64,000 bases of DNA from Paenibacillus phoenicis (lineage in GTDB: Bacteria; Bacillota; Bacilli; Paenibacillales; Paenibacillaceae): assembly GCF_034718895.1 (NCBI RefSeq), contig NZ_JAYERP010000001.1:620001-684000 (forward strand), read 5' to 3'. The notes under the pieces were generated by a model, which did not search any database, had not been told where the DNA came from, and saw only the letters and a program-made list of their open reading frames with translations. A program made the translations under genes and the position numbers. Shown here piece after piece: positions 34,801 through 42,186 of the stretch. Positions within the stretch are counted from its first letter, which is position 1; the number at the start of each line of letters is the position of its first letter.

Positions 34801-34932
34801 CGGAATCCTCCTTTGGACTGGGTAAAATGATGATGCCGGCTGGCCCATCGCAGCACTGCCAGGGAATGCGGCAGCTAGCAGGGCGCCGGTGAGCAACAGG
34901 GGAATCGCACGTGAGATGCGCTTAGGTCGCAT
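34801..34932 (-). other. In-frame N-terminal extension of pepF resembling a signal peptide
   Basis: From ATG 34932 the frame reads MRPKRISRAIPLLLTGALLA, then AAFPGSAAMGQPASSFYP, before reaching the usual PepF start. This has a basic head, a hydrophobic core and a GSAA-type cleavage site. GGGAGG lies ten bases before that ATG. Two PepF forms, exported and cytosolic, are therefore conceivable. The core start has the better ribosome site. Confidence 0.5.
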
Positions 34933-35048
34933 ACCAAGAAAACCTCCCTTATGGATGTCGGGAGCCCAACGCGATTTTCGTACCTTAGGGTCCGGTTAGC
35001 TTTGGGCATTTTCCTAGTATGGCCGCCTGCTGCGGGAAATATAGGGGA

Positions 35049-35219
35049 TCAAGCAAGGAAGCTGTAGATCATCAGCCCAAACGCCAGTGCAATTAGCACG
35101 ACGGAGGCCAGGGCCAGACTGCGCCTTAGACGCGGCTCCAGCCGATCCTTGTTCAGGATGACCACGACGCCCAGCGCAAAAGCGCAAATGATGAAGATCA
35201 AGAGATTGGAAGTGTCCAT
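35049..35219 (-). CDS. Small two-helix membrane protein, unrecognised
   Basis: A 56-codon frame upstream of pepF on the same strand. It begins MDTSNLLIFIICAFALGVVV, has a basic loop (NKDRLEPRLRRS) and then a second hydrophobic stretch LALASVVLIALAFGLMIYSF. Both stretches fit membrane helices with the positive loop inside. GGAG lies about 12 bases before the ATG, so the ribosome site is only fair. No family was recognised; conservation in relatives would decide if it is real. Confidence 0.5.
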   Translation of the reverse strand: MDTSNLLIFIICAFALGVVVILNKDRLEPRLRRSLALASVVLIALAFGLMIYSFLA

Positions 35220-35259
35220 CAAAATCAATGCTCCGTTTCGTACGAGATTGGACGGCGGG

Positions 35260-35493
35260 CTACACCTGCTTAAACGCGTTCATAATTTCATTCCATTCCG
35301 CCTCGTTGCCGGCATATTCCTCTTTTGGGAACCGGCGCTTCACCCAATCCATCATGGCAGGGCGGCTGAGGAACGTATGCGATTCCTCGCCCCATTGGTC
35401 GGAAATTTCGCGGAGAACGATGTATCTGCCTTGAACCTCTACCGTCATCATATTCCATTTGTCTTTTTTGTATATTTCGTGTTTTTTGATCAT
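35260..35493 (-). CDS. Conserved-looking hypothetical protein, 77 residues
   Basis: A soluble, charged protein: MIKKHEIYKKDKWNMMTVEV, then QGRYIVLREISDQWGEESHT and a helical C-terminus (RPAMMDWVKRRFPKEEYAG). The mix of beta-like first half and amphipathic helix suggests a small alpha/beta domain. GGAGA is nine bases before the ATG. No family was recognised and neighbours give no functional hint. Confidence 0.65.
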   Translation of the reverse strand: MIKKHEIYKKDKWNMMTVEVQGRYIVLREISDQWGEESHTFLSRPAMMDWVKRRFPKEEYAGNEAEWNEIMNAFKQV

Positions 35494-35658
35494 CTCTGAC
35501 GTTCTCCAATCTTTGGCTTTGCACCACAGGTATGAAACCCGCGGGATATTGGGAATATTTTATGTAAAATGATAACTCACGCCCCCGAGGAAAGCAAATG
35601 AAACCATACGATTCTGGCGGCGGTTTTTGGCGCGAAAAGTTATGGGCGAACTGACACG

Positions 35659-35687
35659 TTGCATTGTCGGTGGGCATAGAGTATAAT
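35659..35687 (+). promoter_or_regulatory. Promoter of the cold-shock gene
   Basis: TTGCAT and perfect TATAAT with a 17-base spacer, about 47 bases before the start codon. Confidence 0.75.
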
Positions 35688-35733
35688 ATGGGTATTCGTC
35701 AATGATGGCGATTATTTTTAGGAGGTTGTTCAT

Positions 35734-35931
35734 TTGAAAGGTACAGTTAAATGGTTTAACGCAGAAAAAGGCTATGGCTTCATCCAAGTTGAAGGTGGCG
35801 AAGACGTATTCGTACACTTCTCCGCTATTCAAGGCGAAGGTTTCAAAACTCTAGAAGAAGGCCAAGCCGTTGAGTTCGAAATTACTGACGGCAACCGTGG
35901 TCCTCAAGCTGCTAACGTAATCAAATTATAA
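35734..35931 (+). CDS. Cold-shock protein (CspB/CspD type)
   Basis: A 65-residue OB-fold protein that binds single-stranded RNA and DNA and melts RNA structure. RNP1 (KGYGFIQV) and RNP2 (VFVHFSAI) are intact, and the ends [16 protein letters not shown] and [10 protein letters not shown] are standard. The start is TTG 35734 with AGGAGG ten bases upstream. It has its own promoter and terminator. The transcript leader is about 40 bases, shorter than those of strongly cold-induced csp genes, which suggests a housekeeping member. Confidence 0.95.
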   Translation: MKGTVKWFNAEKGYGFIQVEGGEDVFVHFSAIQGEGFKTLEEGQAVEFEITDGNRGPQAANVIKL

Positions 35932-35990
35932 GATCACTTCCGTATTAGCGGATCACTTATAAAGTTTGGTACTAAGCGCGATAATGAAAG

Positions 35991-36020
35991 GCACAGCTCT
36001 TTATAGGGCTGTGTTTTTTT
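35991..36020 (+). terminator. Terminator of the cold-shock gene
   Basis: CACAGCTCT / AGGGCTGTG stem and a run of seven T. Confidence 0.85.
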
Positions 36021-36047
36021 GTATACATAGATAGAATGAAATTAATT

Positions 36048-36067
36048 GGTGACAATCTGTTGTCACC
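36048..36067. promoter_or_regulatory. Perfect operator palindrome before the WYL regulator
   Basis: GGTGACAATCTGTTGTCACC has perfect 8-bp arms around a 4-base centre, 45 bases before the regulator start. It is the form expected for a dimeric autoregulator. Confidence 0.7.
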
Positions 36068-36111
36068 ATTACTCTGCTATAGTGATGTTAACGGGAGGGG
36101 AACCAAACGCG

Positions 36112-37059
36112 ATGAAGCGAATGGACCGGATGATGGCGATTGTGATGGCCTTGCAGCAGCGCCCGGAGACCGCACAATCCTTGGCGGACAAGCTGGAGGT
36201 GTCCAAGCGGACGGTGCTTCGCGATATGCAGGCTTTGGCGGAAATCGGCATTCCTTTGGTTGCGCTTCCAGGACCGGGCGGCGGCTACCGCCTCATGGAC
36301 GGCTTTCGGCTGCCTCCGCTGCAGCTTGACGCCGGCGAGGCGCTGACCGTCCTGCTGGCTTTGGACGGCATCGGCAAATACGCCGACAGCCCCTTTCGCG
36401 AGGCGAAAAGGACTGTCGCCGACAAGATCCGCTCCGCTTTGCCCGAGCAAATGCTAGGGCAAATTGCTCCATTGCTCCGGCACGTGGAAATGGAGGTGCC
36501 GGAGCGCGGCATCCAGGCGCCGTTCCTCAGCGCCTTGATGGCATATGCTGCCGGCGGGAAGTGGATCCGAGCAGAGTACCGCTCGCTGAATTATCGCCGG
36601 CAGCTGACGTTGAAGCCGCTGCGCGTGTACGCCGCGCATGGCTTCTGGTACTGCGAAGCCGAGTCGCTGGAGCATGGGGAGAAGCGAACGTTCCGCGTCG
36701 ATCGCTTCGTCGAGGCGGCCGAGACGTCTCCCCCACCGGGTGCGGGTGCCGGAAGGGGAGAGGCCGCCAAAGGGACTCCTCCCCGGGCGGCAACCGGGAG
36801 AGAGGATTTCCGGCTGCGCGTGAAATTGACGTATCGCGGTTCGCTGCTGGCGGAGCAGGATCCGCATTTTGGTCAGGAGGTGCAGCAGGTGGGGAAGGCC
36901 GAGTGGCAGCTCGACTGCACCCTGCCGGGTTCGGAATGGGATTGGGCGGTTTCCTATTTCTTTGGTCTTGGCCGGGATGCGGAAGTCCTCGAGCCCCAGG
37001 CGATGCGCGAGGAGCTGCATCAGCGCGCGGTGGAGCTGGCCGAGCGGTACCGGACTTAA
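36112..37059 (+). CDS. YafY-type regulator with HTH and WYL domains
   Basis: A 315-residue regulator. The N-terminal HTH_11 winged helix (MKRMDRMMAIVMALQQRPET, LADKLEVSKRTVLRDMQAL) is followed by the linker PLVALPGPGGGYRLMDGFRL and, from about 140, a WYL ligand-sensing domain (TLKPLRVYAAHGFWYCEAES with YCEA near the W-Y-L position). A Gly/Pro/Arg-rich insert of about 25 residues interrupts the WYL domain. ATG 36112 follows GGGAGGGG. The operator palindrome suggests autoregulation. Possible target: the VOC gene 68 bases downstream on the same strand. Confidence 0.88.
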   Translation: MKRMDRMMAIVMALQQRPETAQSLADKLEVSKRTVLRDMQALAEIGIPLVALPGPGGGYRLMDGFRLPPLQLDAGEALTVLLALDGIGKYADSPFREAKRTVADKIRSALPEQMLGQIAPLLRHVEMEVPERGIQAPFLSALMAYAAGGKWIRAEYRSLNYRRQLTLKPLRVYAAHGFWYCEAESLEHGEKRTFRVDRFVEAAETSPPPGAGAGRGEAAKGTPPRAATGREDFRLRVKLTYRGSLLAEQDPHFGQEVQQVGKAEWQLDCTLPGSEWDWAVSYFFGLGRDAEVLEPQAMREELHQRAVELAERYRT

Positions 37060-37127
37060 GCTGATACCGCCGACTTGAACGCTTAGCTTAGACCTATTTA
37101 TTTCGAAGAAGAACGGAGGGTGGATGC

Positions 37128-37550
37128 ATGAAACCTAGAATGTCGGTGTTAACGATTGGTGTGGAGGATTTGGAAAGAGCGGTGCAATTTTATCGAGATG
37201 GCCTTGGCTGGGCGACGGAGGGGATCGTAGGTCAAGAGTTCGAGCACGGGGCGGTTGCCTTCTTCGATTTGCAGGCGGGACTGAAGCTGGCGCTGTGGAA
37301 GCGGGCGGATATCGCCCATGACACTGGTCTAACGCTTCATGCCCCAAGTCCAACGGAAATTACGCTGGGTCATAATGTGGCGAGCAAAGCGGAAGTGGAT
37401 CAAGTGATGGGGCAAGCGAAAGCAGCTGGAGCTAAGATCGTGGTTCCGCCTCACGATACGTTTTGGGGAGGGTACTCCGGATATTTTCAAGATCCCGACG
37501 GGCATTTGTGGGAGGTTGTCTTCAATCCTGAATGGGTATTCGAAGCCTGA
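37128..37550 (+). CDS. VOC family (glyoxalase-like) protein
   Basis: A 140-residue protein with two beta-alpha-beta-beta-beta modules (MSVLTIGVEDLERAVQFYRD and ITLGHNVASKAEVDQVMGQA). The C-terminal metal-site motif GYFQDPDGHLWEVVFNP is typical of the vicinal oxygen chelate superfamily, which includes glyoxalases, dioxygenases and fosfomycin/bleomycin resistance proteins. The function cannot be pinned down. Ribosome site GGAGGG; it may be cotranscribed with the regulator before it and the gene after it (24 bases apart). Confidence 0.88.
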   Translation: MKPRMSVLTIGVEDLERAVQFYRDGLGWATEGIVGQEFEHGAVAFFDLQAGLKLALWKRADIAHDTGLTLHAPSPTEITLGHNVASKAEVDQVMGQAKAAGAKIVVPPHDTFWGGYSGYFQDPDGHLWEVVFNPEWVFEA

Positions 37551-37573
37551 GTGGCGAAGGGGACGAGAGTTTT

Positions 37574-38461
37574 ATGAAAAAACGGGACGTATTGGAACGG
37601 GCCAGTACTTTTATTTATTCGCATGCCCGGCTGTTGGATCGCAAGCGGTTTGCTTACCACTTTGAAGGAGGGAGCGCGGAGGAGGTGCTTCGCGCGCTTC
37701 GCCCGTACCAGAACGGGGATGGCGGATTTGGTCATGCGCTGGAGCCGGATATGCGCGGTCCGCATAGCCAGCCGGTGGCAACCGAAACGGCGTTGCTGGT
37801 GATTCGCGAGGTGGGCGGATTCGGGTCGGATCTGCTGGACGGAGTGATCCGTTATCTGCGCAGTTTGACACTGCCGGGAGGCGGCTTGCCGCGGGCAACG
37901 ACGGAAGTGAATCGATATCCGCATGCGCCGTGGTGGACGACCGAGCAGGACGGGGGTCCCTCGATCAACCCGACGGGAAGCATCATCGGCATGCTGCTGG
38001 GGCAACAGGAACGCACCGATTTTTTCCGTGAGGATTGGTTCCAAAATAATGTCGCCTATCTGTGGGGATGTGTAGAGCAAGGCCTTCCCGAGGATTATCA
38101 TGACGCGGTTCAGTGGATTTCCTTCCTGCAGCATGTGCCAGATCAGGAGCGGGCGGCGAAGGCGCTATCCAGGTTGGATGCCTGGCTGACCGGACCAAAC
38201 GGGATTGAGCGGGATCCGCTGGCGGAGGGGTACGTCCATAAAGTGCTGGACTACGCACCAACGCCGGAGAGTTACGCGGCGAAGCTCATCTCGGAGCAAG
38301 ACATCGAGAAGCACTTGAATTGGTTGATAAGCACGCAGCAGGAGGATGGCGGTTGGGCGCTCACGTTTCCGGCAGTAAGCCCGGCGGGCGAGCAGGAATG
38401 GCGCGGTTGGCTGACCATAGAGAATTTGAAGACGCTGAAGGCTTACGGCCGCTTGTCCTAA
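37574..38461 (+). CDS. Terpenoid-cyclase/prenyltransferase-fold protein
   Basis: A 295-residue all-helical protein. Repeats of the QW-like kind, ALRPYQNGDGGFGHALEPD (about 40-58) and LISTQQEDGGWALTFPAVS (near the C-terminus), place it in the alpha-toroid superfamily of prenyltransferases and squalene cyclases. The DxDD motif of cyclases is absent and length is about half, so it is not a full cyclase. The ATG 37574 has only a weak purine-rich site (GAGAG). A catalytic role is uncertain. Confidence 0.75.
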   Translation: MKKRDVLERASTFIYSHARLLDRKRFAYHFEGGSAEEVLRALRPYQNGDGGFGHALEPDMRGPHSQPVATETALLVIREVGGFGSDLLDGVIRYLRSLTLPGGGLPRATTEVNRYPHAPWWTTEQDGGPSINPTGSIIGMLLGQQERTDFFREDWFQNNVAYLWGCVEQGLPEDYHDAVQWISFLQHVPDQERAAKALSRLDAWLTGPNGIERDPLAEGYVHKVLDYAPTPESYAAKLISEQDIEKHLNWLISTQQEDGGWALTFPAVSPAGEQEWRGWLTIENLKTLKAYGRLS

Positions 38462-38470
38462 GCCAGATTA

Positions 38471-38513
38471 GAAAGAGGCTCGTTTCCAACATGTTGCTGG
38501 AAAGAGCCTCTTC
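38471..38513. terminator. Bidirectional terminator between convergent genes
   Basis: GAAAGAGGCT-GTTTCC pairs with GGAAA-GAGCCTCTTC around ATGTTGC. It stops both the plus-strand gene ending at 38461 and the nitroreductase gene. Confidence 0.75.
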
Positions 38514-38524
38514 ATGTATGGACT

Positions 38525-39172
38525 TTACTCAACGATCCGCAAAATCTCGGATACTTCCTTCCGCGGCACCGGCTTCGGTGAGATCGCCGGATGGCCCAGT
38601 GCGATCACCATATTCACTCCGCGATCGGCAGGAATGTCGAGGAATTCGCGCAGCTTATCTTCCGCGAGCAGTACCGGTCCGGTCATCGGACAAGTGGCGA
38701 GGCCTTTGGCATGCGCGGCCAGCATCAGGTTCTGCGCGGCCAGACAGCTGCTCTTGAGGCCTTCTTCGTCCCAAATTTCAGGAGTGACGAAGGAGATCGG
38801 GTCAAAAATTCGCTCACGGAACTTCGAGGTGTACGGCGTAGACAAAACTACGATTAACGCCGGAGCGCCGGAAAAAGCAGTAGCATAAGGACCAAACGAT
38901 TTCACAAGCAGCTTGGCTTCCCGATCCTTCCCCTGTGCTGTGGCGCGTGCTGCGATTTCATGCAGGCTTTCCCAGGTAAAATCCTCGATCTGCTTGATTT
39001 TATCTGCGTTCATGACGACGATGAATTCCCAGGTTTGCGAATTCGTGTCGCTGGGCGCATAGCGAGCGCAGTCGATGAGATCCTTGATATCGGAGACGCT
39101 GACAGGCTCTTGGGTAAATTCCCGGATACTGCGGCGGGTTTGAAGGATGTCCCGAAACAAAGCGAAATCCAT
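38525..39172 (-). CDS. Nitroreductase-family flavoprotein
   Basis: A 215-residue FMN-dependent NAD(P)H oxidoreductase. RRSIREFTQEPVSVSDIKDL and CARYAPSDTNSQTWEFIVV are the typical FMN-binding N-terminal blocks, and GLATCPMTGPVLLAEDKL and MVIALGHPAISPKP close the fold. It may reduce nitro groups, quinones or other electron acceptors. A Fur/PerR-like box lies over its probable promoter, which suggests control by iron or peroxide. It stands alone. Confidence 0.9.
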   Translation of the reverse strand: MDFALFRDILQTRRSIREFTQEPVSVSDIKDLIDCARYAPSDTNSQTWEFIVVMNADKIKQIEDFTWESLHEIAARATAQGKDREAKLLVKSFGPYATAFSGAPALIVVLSTPYTSKFRERIFDPISFVTPEIWDEEGLKSSCLAAQNLMLAAHAKGLATCPMTGPVLLAEDKLREFLDIPADRGVNMVIALGHPAISPKPVPRKEVSEILRIVE

Positions 39173-39217
39173 GCGTTTTCACCTGCTTTATCAAATTTAA
39201 CACCAGGTACTATCATC

Positions 39218-39232
39218 TGATAATAACTATTA
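39218..39232. promoter_or_regulatory. Fur/PerR-like box before the nitroreductase
   Basis: TGATAATAACTATTA matches the 7-1-7 consensus TGATAATnATTATCA at 12 of 14 defined positions. It overlaps a minus-strand TATAAT (39234-39229) that would serve the nitroreductase. Confidence 0.5.
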
Positions 39233-39268
39233 TATAGGAAGACTTGTCCTTTGAACAGAGACAAACAA

Positions 39269-39300
39269 GAGGCGAAGCGCCGTGACGGCACTTCGCCTTG
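39269..39300 (-). terminator. Terminator of the MFS gene
   Basis: On the minus strand AAGGCGAAGTGCC pairs with GGCGCTTCGCCTC around GTCAC, followed by a weak T tract. Confidence 0.6.
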
Positions 39301-39305
39301 ATTCA

Positions 39306-40499
39306 TTAGGCTTTATGCTCGAATTTCGAGGGGGTGTTCTCTCCCGGCCCCTTCTGAAAATAACGGCTGGCGAACCCGACGCACGCGACCAGCGCCGCGC
39401 CCATCGCCGTCAGGTAGAACGGCTGTCGGCCGAACTGCTCAAACATCACGCCGCCGAAGGTTCCGCTGAGCAGTCCGGCGAGGCTCGACCAGACGATGGT
39501 GTACAAGGCCATGCCCGTTGCCCGAAATTCGTCGGGGATCAGCCGGGTGAGCATGCGGATAGCCGTGACATAGAAGATGCCAAACGTCACGCCGTGCATC
39601 GCCTGGATCGCGAGGATGCCGTATGGCGACCCCGTCAGCCCCATCAGCAGGAACCGGACGGCGAACAGCAGGCTGGCTAGCAGCAGGAGCGGCAGCTCTT
39701 TATATTTTTCCCCATGGAAGCTGAGGTAGATGAATACGGGGATTTCTGACAGCGACGAGGCCAGCATCGCCCAGCCGATCAGATTCTCGTTAGCCCCCAG
39801 CTCCTTCAGGCTGATCGAGATAAACGCTTCGTTCATCCGCATGCCGATCGCCAGACAGAAGACGCAGCCAAAGAACCATAGCAGCTCTTTTTGCCGCAGA
39901 ATGCCCCATATGCCCGACAGGTCCATCTTCGCCACGGTTGTTGGCTGGTCCTTGACGAACAGGATGAACCCGAGTGCAAGTCCGGCGATGGCAATCGACA
40001 CCCACATCGTATTGGAGGAGCCGATCCGGGCGAGCACGTAACCGATAAGCAAGGCAAAGAAAGCATATCCAAACGAGCCAAACAGCCGGATGGAGATGAA
40101 ATGGATGCCATGCTGCTTGGCGGTTGTGATCGAGATTGTATCCGACAGCGGAAAGACCGGATAGAAGAAAAAGTAAAACAACGTAATAACCGCCATGATA
40201 AGAGAAAACGAGGTCGACGCCGATAAAAGAAACGTCAGCGCAATTTGCCCGATCAACAGGATGAGCAGGACTTTCTTAATCGTTTGATAACGGTCGCTGG
40301 CCAGACTCCATAGCAAATTGGAGACGACGGAGATCATGGGTCCCAGCGCGTACAGCAAGCCGATCTGGCTGGTCGAAAATCCAAGCTGGGCGTAAAACAG
40401 CGGGAAGTAGGAGGAAACAAGGACACTTGTTCCGTATATTGTAAAGGTAAAGGCGCGCAGCCATGCGATATCCATGCGGGCCGTGGTTTTCCGATTCAT
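39306..40499 (-). CDS. MFS transporter of the nucleoside/sugar symporter-like type
   Basis: A 397-residue major facilitator with about 12 helices. Features include FPLFYAQLGFSTSQIGLLYA, the loop SLASDRYQTIKKVLLI and the conserved second-half segment PDEFRATGMALYTIVWSSLA, which recalls the MFS_1-like/LacY-NupG group (YwbF). It is likely a symporter or exporter of a small metabolite; the substrate is unknown. I chose ATG 40499 (MNRKTTARMDIAWLRAF); 40475 is possible. Cargo specificity has no support from neighbours. Confidence 0.82.
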   Translation of the reverse strand: MNRKTTARMDIAWLRAFTFTIYGTSVLVSSYFPLFYAQLGFSTSQIGLLYALGPMISVVSNLLWSLASDRYQTIKKVLLILLIGQIALTFLLSASTSFSLIMAVITLFYFFFYPVFPLSDTISITTAKQHGIHFISIRLFGSFGYAFFALLIGYVLARIGSSNTMWVSIAIAGLALGFILFVKDQPTTVAKMDLSGIWGILRQKELLWFFGCVFCLAIGMRMNEAFISISLKELGANENLIGWAMLASSLSEIPVFIYLSFHGEKYKELPLLLLASLLFAVRFLLMGLTGSPYGILAIQAMHGVTFGIFYVTAIRMLTRLIPDEFRATGMALYTIVWSSLAGLLSGTFGGVMFEQFGRQPFYLTAMGAALVACVGFASRYFQKGPGENTPSKFEHKA

Positions 40500-40649
40500 G
40501 GGGTTTACGTACTCCGTTTCTGCAGTCACATCATTTTTTTGCGTTATGCTAGCAAGTATACCAGAAATCCAGAGGTTCGGCGGCAATAAAAATTCCTTTT
40601 CATTAACGAAAATCCTTTATACTAAATCTTAAGAAGGAGGCGAAACGCC

Positions 40650-40967
40650 ATGATCGAAGGATTTGTATACGATGAGCGGCTGGATATCCATGTGCCGATG
40701 CTGGAGCGCCCTTTTGACGAATATGAGCTGGATGAACGGCTGGCGATGATCGCCTACTGGGAGGAAGTCCGCGGCCGGATTCCAACGAAAGTGATGGTGC
40801 TGGAACAGTCCATTGAGCACAAGCTGAACGAAATGAACGAGGAGACCGACTTTGAGCGCAGCTGCCGTCTGAATGGGGAGATTGCCGAGCTGGCCAGCCG
40901 GATCAACGATTTGCTGATTTGGTACCGTACGGTCCAGGAAGAGCCCTCGGCCAAAAGACATATGTGA
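40650..40967 (+). CDS. Hypothetical protein, 105 residues, mostly helical
   Basis: Not recognised. A short N-terminal part (MIEGFVYDERLDIHVPMLER) is followed by two long amphipathic helices (DEYELDERLAMIAYWEEVRG and SIEHKLNEMNEETDFERSCR) that could form a coiled coil or hairpin. Rich in Glu and Arg, no signal peptide or membrane segment. AAGGAGG precedes the ATG at good distance, so it is surely translated. It lies directly upstream of ytpB, but a promoter separates them. Confidence 0.75.
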   Translation: MIEGFVYDERLDIHVPMLERPFDEYELDERLAMIAYWEEVRGRIPTKVMVLEQSIEHKLNEMNEETDFERSCRLNGEIAELASRINDLLIWYRTVQEEPSAKRHM

Positions 40968-40977
40968 TTTTGTTTAT

Positions 40978-41006
40978 TTGTGCTTAAAGTTGGATCATAT
41001 TATAAT
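40978..41006 (+). promoter_or_regulatory. Promoter of ytpB
   Basis: TTGTGC and perfect TATAAT with a 17-base spacer, 52 bases before the start codon. Confidence 0.65.
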
Positions 41007-41057
41007 ATAGAATGGTTTTCAGACAGGCCGTATTAACAACGCAGTGGAGGCAAGCCA

Positions 41058-42137
41058 TTGATAGAACTTGAGCAAAGCCGAAACCAATTCCCGAAGGAGC
41101 CGCTCCGGCTGATGAGTCGGGTTTATAAATTTATTTTGCCGGATGTCCATAAGGAGTTGGAGCGTTGGCGGAAGGATGCCGATGCGATTCCCGATCCTGA
41201 GCTAAGGCGACAGGCTTTGGCCAGCATCGCGACGAAGAAGTTCCATTGCCAGGGCGGTTCCGTGTATGCGGCCGCCAATTTACCGATGCGTCACGTCTTG
41301 ATTCCGCTTATCGTTGCGTTTCAAACGATCAGCGATTATTTGGACAATTTATGCGACCGAAGCACCTCCAAGGATCCTGAGGATTTCCGGCTGTTGCACC
41401 AGAGCATGCTCGACGCGGTGAATCCAGCGGCACAGCTGCGAAATTACTACGCCCTTCGCGAGGAGCAGGACGATGGAGGTTATTTGCACCGGCTGGTGAA
41501 GACTTGTCAGACGCAAATTGCCGAGCTGCAGGGTTACCTGGCTGCCATGCCGTACATCGTTGATCTTGTAGGACTTTATACCGACCTGCAGGTGTACAAG
41601 CACATCGATCCGCAGGAACGCGAAGCGAAGCTGCTGAGCTGGTGGGCTGAGCACGAGCACCGTGCCCCGCATTTGCGATGGAATGAGTTCGCGGCAGCGA
41701 CAGGCTCCACCCTTGGGGTGTTTATGTTGTTCCTGGCGTCTAGCCACAAAGGGCTGGATGAACGAAGCGCACAAACGATCCACGCGGCTTATTTTCCGCA
41801 TGTCTGCGGGCTGCATATCCTGCTGGACTACTTGATTGACCAAGCGGAGGATGAGCTTGGTGGGGACTTGAACTTTTGCAGTTACTACGATAGCAAGGAA
41901 ACGATGTTGAGCCGAATCACATTGATCGTCGAGGGAGCGCGGCAGGATATCCGGAAGCTGCCGGCTTCCTCGTTTCATAAAATGATCATTGAAGGCCTGC
42001 TGGCCTTGTATTTATCTGATCCGAAGGTCAGCCAGCAGGACGAAATCCGCGAGGTATCCAAACGGTTGATGCGCCGGAGCCCGCTGATGCGGTTGTTCTT
42101 TTTCGCTAACAGCCTGTGGATTCGCAAGCATCTTTAA
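41058..42137 (+). CDS. ytpB: Tetraprenyl-beta-curcumene synthase (DUF2600, YtpB-like)
   Basis: A 359-residue enzyme of the YtpB family, which converts C35 all-trans heptaprenyl diphosphate into tetraprenyl-beta-curcumene. Recognisable segments are LVAFQTISDYLDNLCDRSTS, with the Asp-rich D-Y-x-D-N-x-x-D-R metal site, and CGLHILLDYLIDQAEDELGG, a second Asp/Glu-rich region, then FCSYYDSKETMLSRI. Unlike classical terpene synthases it lacks the DDxxD plus NSE pair in standard form. Start TTG 41058 with GGAGG seven bases upstream. Product would be the substrate of the cyclase at 9.0-10.9 kb. Confidence 0.88.
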   Translation: MIELEQSRNQFPKEPLRLMSRVYKFILPDVHKELERWRKDADAIPDPELRRQALASIATKKFHCQGGSVYAAANLPMRHVLIPLIVAFQTISDYLDNLCDRSTSKDPEDFRLLHQSMLDAVNPAAQLRNYYALREEQDDGGYLHRLVKTCQTQIAELQGYLAAMPYIVDLVGLYTDLQVYKHIDPQEREAKLLSWWAEHEHRAPHLRWNEFAAATGSTLGVFMLFLASSHKGLDERSAQTIHAAYFPHVCGLHILLDYLIDQAEDELGGDLNFCSYYDSKETMLSRITLIVEGARQDIRKLPASSFHKMIIEGLLALYLSDPKVSQQDEIREVSKRLMRRSPLMRLFFFANSLWIRKHL

Positions 42138-42186
42138 GATTTAGTGCATTGTTAACTTACTTACAACTGAATTAGGAGGAATTATC

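Noticed and set aside
35598-35654. 18-codon frame before the cold-shock promoter
   Set aside because: It has a purine-rich site (GAGGAAAG), but the peptide (MKPYDSGGGFWREKLWAN) resembles nothing known and there is no promoter or terminator of its own.
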